This document shows, one piece after another, positions 1 to 6,635 of a DNA stretch of 9,701 nucleotides. The stretch is from Pseudomonadota bacterium (GTDB lineage Bacteria; Pseudomonadota; Gammaproteobacteria; Arenicellales; Arenicellaceae). Both the position numbers and the translations under genes were made by a program. The notes under the pieces are model-generated. The model saw nothing but the letters and a program-made list of their open reading frames with translations. It ran no database searches and was not told the DNA's origin. Within the stretch, counting starts at the first letter, position 1. Every line of letters begins with the position of its first letter. The stretch spans positions 1 through 9,701 of the forward strand of contig JABJKL010000162.1 of NCBI GenBank assembly GCA_018660405.1. Direction: 5' to 3'.

Positions 1-1
1 C

Positions 2-106
2 CCATCTCCCCAGTCCTATGGGGAAGGGGAAACCAAAGCCACCTACCAACCGAATAACCGCTCGCAATGCACCGTGTACTGCGCCACTGGTGAGGTTGAA
101 ATCTGA
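2..106 (+). CDS. Possible 3' end of an unidentified gene cut by the window edge
   Basis: A plus-strand frame is open from the window edge and stops with TGA at 104-106, giving about 34 residues that end in CTVYCATGEVEI. I do not recognise the family. The sequence is richer in GC than the AT-rich DNA that begins just after it, which fits an end of coding sequence near 106. However, a second plus-strand frame stays open to about 152, and a minus-strand frame is also open across the same stretch, so the coding frame cannot be fixed from this short piece. Treat it as a possible partial gene only. Confidence 0.25.
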   Translation, partial: PSPQSYGEGETKATYQPNNRSQCTVYCATGEVEI

Positions 107-621
107 TTTCGGCGTAGTTGGCAGCCTACAACTTATAGTTTTGTTTTTGTAAGCACTATTAATAATTGTATTATGTATCACTAAATTTACCTTTAAATTG
201 GACCATTGTCACTATATATTTTAACTATGCCTCCTAAACTGCTGAATATAATCGTTTTCTGTGCGCCGGTTTAGACACCTATTAAACCGCCAGCACCGGC
301 AGTGATTAACCCGGGTAAAATAACCGCAGTTATTGCCCACTTTTAATAGTGGGTCACTCTGGTATGCAACCTTAAAACCCGTTTTGCTCATTGCTTTAAT
401 TATTATTGTTTATCGATGCCGTAAAGATAAACAAGCAACCGGGTCGGTTATAAATTTAGGTCGTGTTATCGATACGCTCTCTATAGCCAACATTGATGGT
501 AGCTCTATCGAAAGCCAAGTCCTTGATATATTTCAAGAACCTGGTCGAATATCAGATGCAGAAATAGAGATATAAGATATAAAGACCGGAGCACAAAGCT
601 AAATCTGGCAACCGCTCTCAA
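107..621. other. Gene-poor AT-rich stretch left of gluQ
   Basis: This 515-base stretch has no confident gene. Positions 107-260 are markedly AT-rich. Two hairpin-capable inverted repeats occur: CGGTTTA at 267-273 with TAAACCG at 283-289, and CCCACT at 336-341 with AGTGGG at 348-353. Neither is followed by a T tract on either strand, so I do not call a terminator. The only ORF worth listing is the weak one at 333-575. I saw no tRNA, known riboswitch or promoter that I could defend. Confidence 0.5.
333..575 (+). CDS. Weak hypothetical ORF, small single-span membrane protein or gene remnant
   Basis: The 80-residue reading frame begins with TTG directly after an in-frame TAA at 321-323, and it contains no ATG at its 5' end. 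There is no convincing ribosome binding site. Residues about 16-27 (PVLLIALIIIVY) could form one membrane segment and are followed by a basic cluster, RCRKDK, which would be expected on the cytoplasmic side. The rest is a polar tail with many Asp and Glu residues. A 6-bp hairpin (336-353) lies inside the first codons, which argues against efficient initiation at 333. I recognise no family. It may be a real small membrane protein, the 3' remnant of a decayed gene, or chance. Confidence 0.25.
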   Translation: MPTFNSGSLWYATLKPVLLIALIIIVYRCRKDKQATGSVINLGRVIDTLSIANIDGSSIESQVLDIFQEPGRISDAEIEI

Positions 622-1533
622 TTATCTCGTTACTGCTAACCGTGACACAGATATTAGCTCCTCAGGATTCCAGCTTTCCAAAATAGCCTGCGGTGAACCA
701 AACGGAATCTGCGCCGCAAGCTGGAGACCCTCGAACATTCGAGCAATGATATCGGCGCGCGATAAGCCTTGTTGCCGCATTTCAGCCAATGAATCAGATC
801 CATCTCGCTTGGCCATACGGCTACCACTGATATCGCTTATTAACGGCACATGCCAATACTCTGGAACTGTATAATTTAGCGCCTTAATCAGTGCTATTTG
901 TCGTGGCGTAGAATCCAGCAGATCTGCACCACGAAGTACGTGACTAACGTGCATGCGCGCGTCATCAACTACACTCGCGAGCTGATAAGAAAATACACCA
1001 TCTGCTCTACGCACTACGAAATCACCCACTTCACGCGCTAGATCTTGCTCGGTAGCTCCGTGAATGCGGTCTTCAAAATTAATCACAGCATTCTCCACTC
1101 GAAAACGCCAACTGAATTGCACACTATCGTCCAGGCGACGTTTTTGCAGCGCATCCGGCTCGCGACATGTGCCTGGATATAAGCGAGCTTTGCCGTGGGG
1201 GGCACTAGCCACGGCTTGCCACTCTTTGCGAGAACACACACATTTATATAAGAGCCCCATTTGTTTTAATTGTTCAAAAGCTTGCTGGTAATAGTGATGG
1301 CACTCAGACTGAACAAAAGGACCCGCATCCCAATCTATCCCAAGCCACTTCAGATCGTCTATAGCACGCTCCCCCATTCCGGATCGCATACGCGGTGTAT
1401 CCAAATCGTCCATACGCAAAACAAAGGTAGCGCCGCACCAGCGTGCTTGTAACCACGAGAACAGGGCGGTACGTAAATTACCCAAATGTAGTGGCCCCGA
1501 TGGACTAGGGGCATAGCGGCCGACAGAATTCAT
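622..1533 (-). CDS. gluQ: Glutamyl-Q tRNA(Asp) synthetase
   Basis: This class I synthetase paralogue activates glutamate and attaches it to the queuosine at the wobble position of tRNA-Asp, in the cytoplasm. It is 303 residues long, as expected for GluQ (about 300), and lacks the anticodon-binding half of true GluRS. Visible signatures are the HIGH-type motif SGPLHLGN (residues 12-19), the zinc ligands Cys98, Cys100, Tyr119 and Cys123 in the CxC...YxxxC pattern, the block RGADLLDSTPRQ (201-212), and a KMSKR-like loop SRMAKRDGS (238-246). That loop is closer to the AKR form of GluRS than to the SKQ seen in Escherichia coli GluQ. The ATG at 1533 gives a standard N-terminus, although no strong Shine-Dalgarno precedes it. 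The gene is divergent from the dipeptidase; dksA, its common upstream partner in gammaproteobacteria, is not beside it here. Confidence 0.95.
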   Translation of the reverse strand: MNSVGRYAPSPSGPLHLGNLRTALFSWLQARWCGATFVLRMDDLDTPRMRSGMGERAIDDLKWLGIDWDAGPFVQSECHHYYQQAFEQLKQMGLLYKCVCSRKEWQAVASAPHGKARLYPGTCREPDALQKRRLDDSVQFSWRFRVENAVINFEDRIHGATEQDLAREVGDFVVRRADGVFSYQLASVVDDARMHVSHVLRGADLLDSTPRQIALIKALNYTVPEYWHVPLISDISGSRMAKRDGSDSLAEMRQQGLSRADIIARMFEGLQLAAQIPFGSPQAILESWNPEELISVSRLAVTR

Positions 1534-1714
1534 AAATAAGTGACTAACCGAAAAATTTATCCGATATTACGCACATTAGAAGAGTAAGCCCAAAAAAAAC
1601 CAGCTATCGTCGCCTACATACATACGCAATGATCACGATGTCTGGAAATGGAGTTTATTGGAACAGCAATATGGGCACTTGTTATGTATAACCCATTACT
1701 GGCAAACTTCCGAT

Positions 1715-2947
1715 ATGAAAATTACGCCCATATTGTTTGTGTTAACTGCCTTGCCTTTACAAGCGAATACGCTCAGCGAGGCAGACATCGTTCGAATTCA
1801 TAAAAATGCGATCACCATTGATACGCACGTTGACATACCCGAGGATTTTGCCAGCGAAACTTTCGACGCACTATCCAACAATAGGCCTTTGTCGCAGGTC
1901 GATATACAACGCATGCAGGCTGGAGGTTTGGATGCGGCTTTTTTTATTGTTTACACAAGCCAAGGACCTCTTCAAGCACACGGTTATTCGCAAGCGCTAG
2001 CGGGGGCCTTTGATAAATTTTCCGATATCCGCCGAATGACGGATGTCCAATATTCTGAAGATATTGCGCTCGCACTAAACTCCACAGACATCAGACAATT
2101 TCATAAAGAGAATAAACGCATCGCGCTAATCGGTGTAGAGAACGGCTACCCTATTGGCGAAAACATAAATTTGCTAGACGTGTTTTTTAACTATGGTGCT
2201 CGTTATTTCGGTTTGGTGCATAACGGCCACAACCAACTGGCAGACTCTGCTCAGCCTAGAGCAGAGTTAGGTGATGAAGCGACTAAACACAATGGTATCT
2301 CAGAACTCGGCAAACAAGTGGTTGAGCGCTGCAATGAACTGGGCATCATGGTCGACGTATCGCATGCGTCAGAAAAATCCACCCTCGATATGATTGATGC
2401 TTCGGTGGCTCCAGTCATAGCCTCACATTCCTCCGCGTTTACTAAGCGCAACCACCCGCGCAATTTGTCTGATAAAGCCTTACAAGCGTTGGCAGTCAAG
2501 GGTGGTGTTGTACAAACCGTTGCGTTTGATTCTTACTTGAACCCGGTAGCAGAACAAAAATCGCAGGCAATCAAGTCCATGCGCCTGGAACTAGGTTTGG
2601 AGACAAGAGAAAAGCTCAGTAACGCCGACCCTGATACATGGCTAATCCACCAGGCTCGGATGGCCGACATCCACCAAAAATGGCCTCGATCTTCAGTCTC
2701 CGACCTGGTCGATCATATCGACTATTTAGTTGAGCTTATCGGCATTGAGCATGTGGGCATATCGTCAGACTTCCACGGGGGTGGTGGGGTAGAAGGATGG
2801 GATTCCGCTGCCCAGTCGTTAAATATAAGCCGAGAACTTCTGGCGCGTGGATATTCCGAACAACAGGTAAAACTCATCTGGGGTGAAAATCTGCTGCGCG
2901 TCATGCAAACGGTCGAGCAAGTGGCGTCTTCCTGGCCCACGAACTAA
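1715..2947 (+). CDS. Exported membrane-dipeptidase-like zinc peptidase, family M19
   Basis: M19 enzymes are amidohydrolase-fold dinuclear zinc dipeptidases that cleave dipeptides, some with a D-residue. All expected metal ligands can be seen, numbered from the ATG at 1715: His38 and Asp40 in DTHVD, Glu142 in GVENG, His217 in DVSHAS, and His238 in ASHSS. His169 in LVHN, Arg249 and Asp352 in SSDFHGG match the other active-site positions of renal dipeptidase. Residues 1-17 (MKITPILFVLTALPLQA) look like a Sec signal peptide, so the enzyme is probably periplasmic. This is why I prefer 1715 over the TTG at 1658, which would bury the signal peptide behind 19 residues. A TATAAC at 1687-1692 could be a -10 element for a short leader. 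The product is 410 residues. The substrate is not predictable; peptidoglycan-derived or dietary dipeptides are possible. Confidence 0.93.
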   Translation: MKITPILFVLTALPLQANTLSEADIVRIHKNAITIDTHVDIPEDFASETFDALSNNRPLSQVDIQRMQAGGLDAAFFIVYTSQGPLQAHGYSQALAGAFDKFSDIRRMTDVQYSEDIALALNSTDIRQFHKENKRIALIGVENGYPIGENINLLDVFFNYGARYFGLVHNGHNQLADSAQPRAELGDEATKHNGISELGKQVVERCNELGIMVDVSHASEKSTLDMIDASVAPVIASHSSAFTKRNHPRNLSDKALQALAVKGGVVQTVAFDSYLNPVAEQKSQAIKSMRLELGLETREKLSNADPDTWLIHQARMADIHQKWPRSSVSDLVDHIDYLVELIGIEHVGISSDFHGGGGVEGWDSAAQSLNISRELLARGYSEQQVKLIWGENLLRVMQTVEQVASSWPTN

Positions 2948-2972
2948 TCGACCTCCATTGCCCTGTCGATTA
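2945..2972. other. Hairpin at the end of the dipeptidase gene
   Basis: TAATCGAC (2945-2952, starting in the stop codon) pairs perfectly with GTCGATTA (2965-2972) around a 12-base loop. A second small inverted repeat, AGTGT/ACACT, follows at 2976-2991. No T tract follows on the plus strand, so this may slow or stabilise the transcript rather than terminate it. It separates the dipeptidase from the importer genes 105 bases downstream. Confidence 0.3.
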
Positions 2973-3052
2973 TAAAGTGTATAACCACACTCGGGGGGGC
3001 GTGCTGCTAAAAGCGGATTTTCGGCTGGAAAAAAAGAGATCGACTACCAGAG

Positions 3053-4195
3053 ATGTCAACACACCCGTCTCGATCAGCTTATCAGGCCTCACAAAATCAA
3101 CAGAAATGGGCGCCAGGGGCCGCTCACTTTAACAAAGAGATGCCTAAACACACACACTTTCAGATTATTGCGGGTCTGATGTCAGCGCTTATACTGTGCT
3201 TTTTCATCGCACTGGCCAGCGGTGGCGGCACTTTTGACACCATGCTGGCATGGCAGGCAATATTCAACTATGGCGACCCAGAGTTGGCCAACATAGATCG
3301 AAATATTATCCTAGATATTCGTGTTCCCAGAACCCTCGCTGCCCTGCTAGTCGGCAGTGGGTTGGCCGTTAGCGGCGCTATATTACAGGGCTTGTTTCGC
3401 AATTCTCTGGCCGACCCATCGCTACTGGGTGTGTCAGCGGGTGCCGCAGTGTTTGCTGCATTGGGCGGAGCGTTTGGGATGGGGATGGGGCTGCAATTGG
3501 GCGTCAGCACTTCGGTATTAACCTTTGCCGACCCGCGCATACTACAAATGGTGTCCGCAGCTAGTGGCGGCTTGCTGGTAACCTGGCTGGTTTATAGTAT
3601 TGGTAGCTATCGCGGCTATACCTCTACGAATACCATGCTGCTTGCTGGCATTGCGCTAAACGCAATGCTGGGTGCCATTCTCAGCGCCATATCGTGGCTT
3701 GCAGACGATCAACAACTGAGGCAAGTCGTTTTTTGGGGTATGGGAAGTTTGTCATCAATCAATATTATCGACTGCCTGATATACCTCCCCCTGTGGTTTA
3801 TCGGCGGCACACTAGCCGTTCGCCTGAGCACGCAATTGAACCAGATGCTGCTAGGTGAACCGGAGGCACAAAGCCTGGGTGTGAACATTCAAAAACTCAA
3901 GCGTACAGCGGTGCTCATTACCGCACTGCTCACGGGTGGTGGTGTTGCAATCGCGGGTATAGTGGCCTTTGTTGGGTTGGTCGTTCCACATATCATTCGT
4001 TTGGCGATAGGACCAGACAACCGGCTGCTGGTACCCGCATCAGCGCTTTTGGGCGCTATTGCATTAATTGTTGCCGATGCGCTCGCACGCAGTATTTTTT
4101 ATCCAACAGAATTGCCGGTCGGACTAATAACCGCGGCGCTTGGCGCGCCCTTTTTTTTGTACTTATTGATACAGAATATGAGGCGGCTGGTGTAG
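3053..4195 (+). CDS. FecCD/BtuC/HmuU-type ABC importer permease
   Basis: This is the inner-membrane channel of a type II ABC importer for iron-siderophore, heme or cobalamin. The 380-residue product has many hydrophobic spans and the family's signature blocks: IRVPRTLAALLVGSGLAVSG (89-108), then NSLADPSLLGVSAGA (117-131), then GGGVAIAGIVAFVGLVVPHI (295-314, followed by IRL), and the C-terminal TELPVGLITAALGAPFF (352-368). The EAQSLGV stretch (271-277) lies in the cytoplasmic loop that contacts the ATPase. FecCD proteins are usually 330-350 residues; here about 35 polar residues precede the first span, so initiation at Met30 (3140, preceded by AAAGAG) is a credible alternative giving 351 residues. 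The stop codon sits inside the left arm of the palindromic element at 4186-4362. Substrate specificity cannot be told from the sequence. Confidence 0.93.
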   Translation: MSTHPSRSAYQASQNQQKWAPGAAHFNKEMPKHTHFQIIAGLMSALILCFFIALASGGGTFDTMLAWQAIFNYGDPELANIDRNIILDIRVPRTLAALLVGSGLAVSGAILQGLFRNSLADPSLLGVSAGAAVFAALGGAFGMGMGLQLGVSTSVLTFADPRILQMVSAASGGLLVTWLVYSIGSYRGYTSTNTMLLAGIALNAMLGAILSAISWLADDQQLRQVVFWGMGSLSSINIIDCLIYLPLWFIGGTLAVRLSTQLNQMLLGEPEAQSLGVNIQKLKRTAVLITALLTGGGVAIAGIVAFVGLVVPHIIRLAIGPDNRLLVPASALLGAIALIVADALARSIFYPTELPVGLITAALGAPFFLYLLIQNMRRLV

Positions 4196-4362
4196 TGTAT
4201 TAGGCAGACGTATGTATCAGAGTTCCCCAAATGTTCCAAGTCTAGGCGCAGCCTACAGCGAATGGTCGCTCCCTTTGCAAAGGTTGCAACGCTGGATTGG
4301 GGCATTTGGGGAACTCCGTTTCGGCTCGTGATATATGCGTCTGCCTAATACACTACACTAGC
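4186..4362 (+). repeat. Long imperfect palindrome between permease and ATPase genes (structured RNA or MITE-like repeat)
   Basis: The arms pair as 4186-4219 with 4329-4362 (34 of 34 positions, counting G-U), then 4220-4233 with 4303-4316 (14 of 14), then 4234-4242 with 4294-4302 (8 of 9). The only interruptions are a 12-base bulge at 4317-4328 and one G-A mismatch. The apex holds three small hairpins: TAGGC-GCA-GCCTA (4243-4255), AGCGA-ATGG-TCGCT (4257-4270), and the perfect palindrome CCTTTGCAAAGG (4272-4283). The left arm contains the permease stop codon and the right arm ends on the base before the ATPase ATG. No transposase or clear target-site duplication is present. It may be a dispersed palindromic repeat, or an intra-operon RNA that sets relative expression of the two genes. 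The structure is seen directly; the function is unknown. Confidence 0.85.
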
Positions 4363-5157
4363 ATGAGTCTGATTTGCGAAAATCTGAGTTACTGCCCCAG
4401 CGGTGCGTTACTGCCTATACTTAAGAATATAACTCTGGATATTAATGTCGGCGAAATGGTCGCACTGGTGGGTCCAAACGGTGCTGGAAAAAGCAGCTTG
4501 TTACGTATATTGGCCGGGCTAACCCGGCGGGTTAACGGTTCAGTAAGTCTGAATGGACGTAGTATCAGTAACTATCAAACATTGGAGTTGGCCACCGTAA
4601 GAGCCTGGCTCGCGCAAACTCATACACTCGACTTCAATTTTAGTGCCATCAAAACGGTCCAGCTTGGTCGCGGACCATGGCAACCAGAAAGCGCAGTTAC
4701 AAGCCACAAAGTCGCGTTTAAGAACCTGCAAGTATGTGACGCAGCACATTTAGCCGAGCGCTTTTACCCCGAGCTCTCTGGAGGAGAACAGCAGCGCGTA
4801 CAGCTTGCCCGAATATTTACTCAAGTCAAACAAACTATTAGCAATGGCTGGTTGTTATTGGATGAACCCTGCAACGCTTTGGACCCCGCGCATCAATTTG
4901 AGATATTGAAACATCTCAAACTACTGTGCTCGCAAGGCGCGGGGGTCGTGTGTAGCATGCACGACTTACCGTTAGCTGCCGCCTATTTTGACCGCATCAT
5001 CGTTATACAGAACGGTGAAATAATCACCGACAATTCACCCGACCTTGCGCTCAGCAAAAATACTATACTGAAGGTCTTTGGGGTCAGTGGCCACTGGAAA
5101 TATGGAGCACTTACTTTGGCGGCCAGCAAACCAAAATCGCCAGAGCACGGTGGTTAA
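4363..5157 (+). CDS. HmuV/FecE/BtuD-type ABC importer ATPase
   Basis: This is the cytoplasmic ATPase that would drive the upstream permease. Motifs, numbered from the ATG at 4363, are Walker A GPNGAGKSS (37-45), Q-loop Gln85, signature LSGGEQQRVQLAR (138-150), Walker B WLLLDEP (163-169), D-loop NALD (171-174) and H-loop His200 in SMHDL. The LGRGPW block (101-106) and the SGGEQQRVQLAR form resemble heme importer ATPases of the HmuV type, but siderophore or cobalamin use is not excluded. The product is 264 residues, the usual length. The frame extends upstream to a TTG at 4297, but those 22 codons only translate the right arm of the palindrome, so 4363 is preferred. No Shine-Dalgarno is visible before either start, which is unusual. 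No binding protein gene is adjacent. Confidence 0.92.
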   Translation: MSLICENLSYCPSGALLPILKNITLDINVGEMVALVGPNGAGKSSLLRILAGLTRRVNGSVSLNGRSISNYQTLELATVRAWLAQTHTLDFNFSAIKTVQLGRGPWQPESAVTSHKVAFKNLQVCDAAHLAERFYPELSGGEQQRVQLARIFTQVKQTISNGWLLLDEPCNALDPAHQFEILKHLKLLCSQGAGVVCSMHDLPLAAAYFDRIIVIQNGEIITDNSPDLALSKNTILKVFGVSGHWKYGALTLAASKPKSPEHGG

Positions 5158-5232
5158 TATCTGCTATAAACCAAACTACTGAGCTATACACATAGCTAAG
5201 CGTATAGTTAAACATATAGATAAACGTGCAGA

Positions 5233-5251
5233 GCAGAACCAAGCGTTCTGC
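5233..5251. other. Hairpin between the ABC ATPase and CinA-like genes
   Basis: GCAGAAC (5233-5239) pairs perfectly with GTTCTGC (5245-5251) around a 5-base loop, in the 134-base gap. There is no T tract after it on the plus strand, so it is not a classical intrinsic terminator. The gap upstream of it is AT-rich with repeated TATAG words, where a promoter for the next gene could lie, but I cannot assign one. Confidence 0.3.
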
Positions 5252-5291
5252 CTGCCCCATAACCTAACAAAGACACTCTGGTAAGAAATTA

Positions 5292-6062
5292 ATGAACGAA
5301 CAGGTTTCTGCAGCACTTGTATTAATAGGCAACGAAATTCTTTCCGGCCGAACGCAAGATGCCAATCTGAAATACATTGCTGAAAGCCTCGGTGCAGTAG
5401 GCATTGTATTGCTTGAGGCTAGAGTCATTCCGGATGCACAAGACACCATCGTTTCAACACTGCGCGAATTAAAAACCCGCTTTGATTATGTGTTTACCAC
5501 CGGTGGTATTGGCCCAACTCACGATGACATCACGTCCCAATGTGTCGCCATAGCAGTCGACCAACCGTTGGAACTTCACCCAGTCGCTTTTAAGAATATG
5601 CGAGCACATTTTCAGAAACGAAGCGTTGATTTCAACGAAGCGAGACAACGCATGGCAAAAACACCGCGCGGCGCAACACTCATCGAAAGCGCTGCCTCAA
5701 TCGCACCTGGTTACATTGCAGACAATATAATTGTGATGGCCGGTGTGCCGAAAATAATGCAGCACATGCTCACCGATGTGATACCAACACTCAAACACGG
5801 CAGAATTACGATTAGCCGACAACTGCACACCAATTTGCCAGAAGGCGTGCTTGCACAGCCACTTTCCGACTTGCAGGCACGTTACCCGCAGGTGGGTATT
5901 GGGAGTTATCCGCAAACTGTCAAAGAGGGCTTCCATGTAATTCTGGTCACTCGCTCCACGGATGCAAAAGCCCTGGACCAATTGGATAACGAGCTCCGCG
6001 ATATGGTCACGGCTGTTGGTGGCCAACATGATTCACAAACACGACCAATGGTTACCAGTTAA
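5292..6062 (+). CDS. Stand-alone CinA N-terminal (MoCF/molybdopterin-binding) domain protein
   Basis: The protein belongs to the COG1058 CinA/MoCF-fold group, related to MoaB and MogA. Clear signatures are IGNEILSGRTQDAN (12-25) and TTGGIGPTHDDIT (69-81), followed by the middle region with PRGATLIESAASIAPGY. At 256 residues it holds only the N-terminal domain; full-length CinA is above 400 residues and carries a C-terminal PncC nicotinamide mononucleotide deamidase domain, which is absent here. Stand-alone members are common in Proteobacteria and are often labelled competence/damage-inducible protein A, although a role in competence is not shown for them. ADP-ribose pyrophosphatase activity is known for some CinA N-domains, so nucleotide clean-up is a possible role (inference). 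The ATG at 5292 has a weak GGTAAG upstream. It converges with the lipoprotein gene 30 bases downstream. Confidence 0.88.
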   Translation: MNEQVSAALVLIGNEILSGRTQDANLKYIAESLGAVGIVLLEARVIPDAQDTIVSTLRELKTRFDYVFTTGGIGPTHDDITSQCVAIAVDQPLELHPVAFKNMRAHFQKRSVDFNEARQRMAKTPRGATLIESAASIAPGYIADNIIVMAGVPKIMQHMLTDVIPTLKHGRITISRQLHTNLPEGVLAQPLSDLQARYPQVGIGSYPQTVKEGFHVILVTRSTDAKALDQLDNELRDMVTAVGGQHDSQTRPMVTS

Positions 6063-6072
6063 AAGCAACGAG

Positions 6073-6100
6073 TGCAGTGTCCTAAGCTAGAGTCACTGCA
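6073..6100. other. Hairpin between convergent genes
   Basis: TGCAGTG (6073-6079) pairs with CACTGCA (6094-6100) across a 14-base loop, spanning the gap between the cinA-like gene and the minus-strand lipoprotein gene and overlapping the last codons of the latter. It has no T tract on either side. It could hinder read-through from both directions, but this is only inferred from its place. Confidence 0.3.
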
Positions 6101-6635
6101 TACTGCCAATTTGGGCTCGTATTCGTTCTGCTCCACTGTTATCACCGAGTGCCACATAGGATTGAAGCATAAGCGCAAGATTAGATTGCCGTAACGATTC
6201 ATTGCGGCCGGCGAATGTATTCGAACGGGATGCGGTTACAACCGCCTGGCTATAGTCTGCTTGCATAAATTTGATTTGCGCCATCCGATGCCAAATTTCC
6301 GGATTTGAAGGCTCAATGCGCAACGCCCGTTCCAGTACTCTAGCACCCTCATCCAAATTGCCAGAATCAATGTGGACTTTCAACTGGGCGTACAAAGCCT
6401 CTACCGCTGCGCTGGTTTCGCTGGCCTCTCGTGGTTGCTGATAGGAACCAGATACAATCGACTGCTCGTCGACAGATGCCTCCCTGTCATCGCGTTGCTC
6501 GACGGTGGTACAGGCCTGAAGCAAAAAGGAGAATGCGATCAATACCCCTGATGGTAAGAAAAACTTGCCGATCTTGGCTAGTGCTCCTTTATTATAGGTT
6601 TGAAGGAGCATTAGTTGAATAAACCTTTGATCCAT
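6093..6635 (-). CDS. lpoP: TPR outer-membrane lipoprotein, LpoP-like candidate activator of PBP1B
   Basis: The protein has a lipoprotein signal peptide with a hydrophobic core and lipobox LLQAC (38-42), so Cys42 would be lipidated. Thr at +2 suggests sorting to the outer membrane. A polar linker (about 43-75) is followed by two TPR-like helical pairs (about 78-145) with the typical NPEIWHRMAQIKF pattern, and one more helix pair. In Pseudomonas aeruginosa, LpoP is a TPR lipoprotein that activates PBP1b and is encoded with it; the same architecture and position here make that role likely, though not proven. The start at 6635 has GGAG nine bases upstream and overlaps the mrcB end by 25 bases. 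The alternative ATG at 6611 forms a TAATG junction with the mrcB stop and gives 172 residues. Either way translation is probably coupled. The n-region before the signal core is long for both starts. Confidence 0.8.
   Translation of the reverse strand: MDQRFIQLMLLQTYNKGALAKIGKFFLPSGVLIAFSFLLQACTTVEQRDDREASVDEQSIVSGSYQQPREASETSAAVEALYAQLKVHIDSGNLDEGARVLERALRIEPSNPEIWHRMAQIKFMQADYSQAVVTASRSNTFAGRNESLRQSNLALMLQSYVALGDNSGAERIRAQIGSMQ

Noticed and set aside
1658..1714. N-terminal extension of the dipeptidase from TTG 1658
   Set aside because: It would place 19 polar residues before a good signal peptide, so the ATG at 1715 is preferred.
2948..3052. Cobalamin riboswitch ahead of the importer permease
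   Set aside because: The gap is only 105 bases and has no B12-box-like GCCACTG; the run of seven G residues at 2993-2999 has no riboswitch context.
4099..4305. 68-codon minus-strand ORF
   Set aside because: Antisense to the permease 3' end and the left part of the palindrome; its peptide is produced by the repeat.
4186..4362. Integron attC site
   Set aside because: Size and imperfect palindrome fit loosely, but the RYYYAAC/GTTRRRY end boxes are missing and the neighbours are core operon genes, not cassettes.
5089..5100. CAGTGGCCACTG perfect palindrome
   Set aside because: It lies within ATPase codons, is only 12 bases long and has no partner site, so chance is a fair explanation.
5697..6029. 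110-codon minus-strand ORF
   Set aside because: Lies entirely opposite the CinA-like gene, whose motifs are unmistakable; it is a shadow frame.
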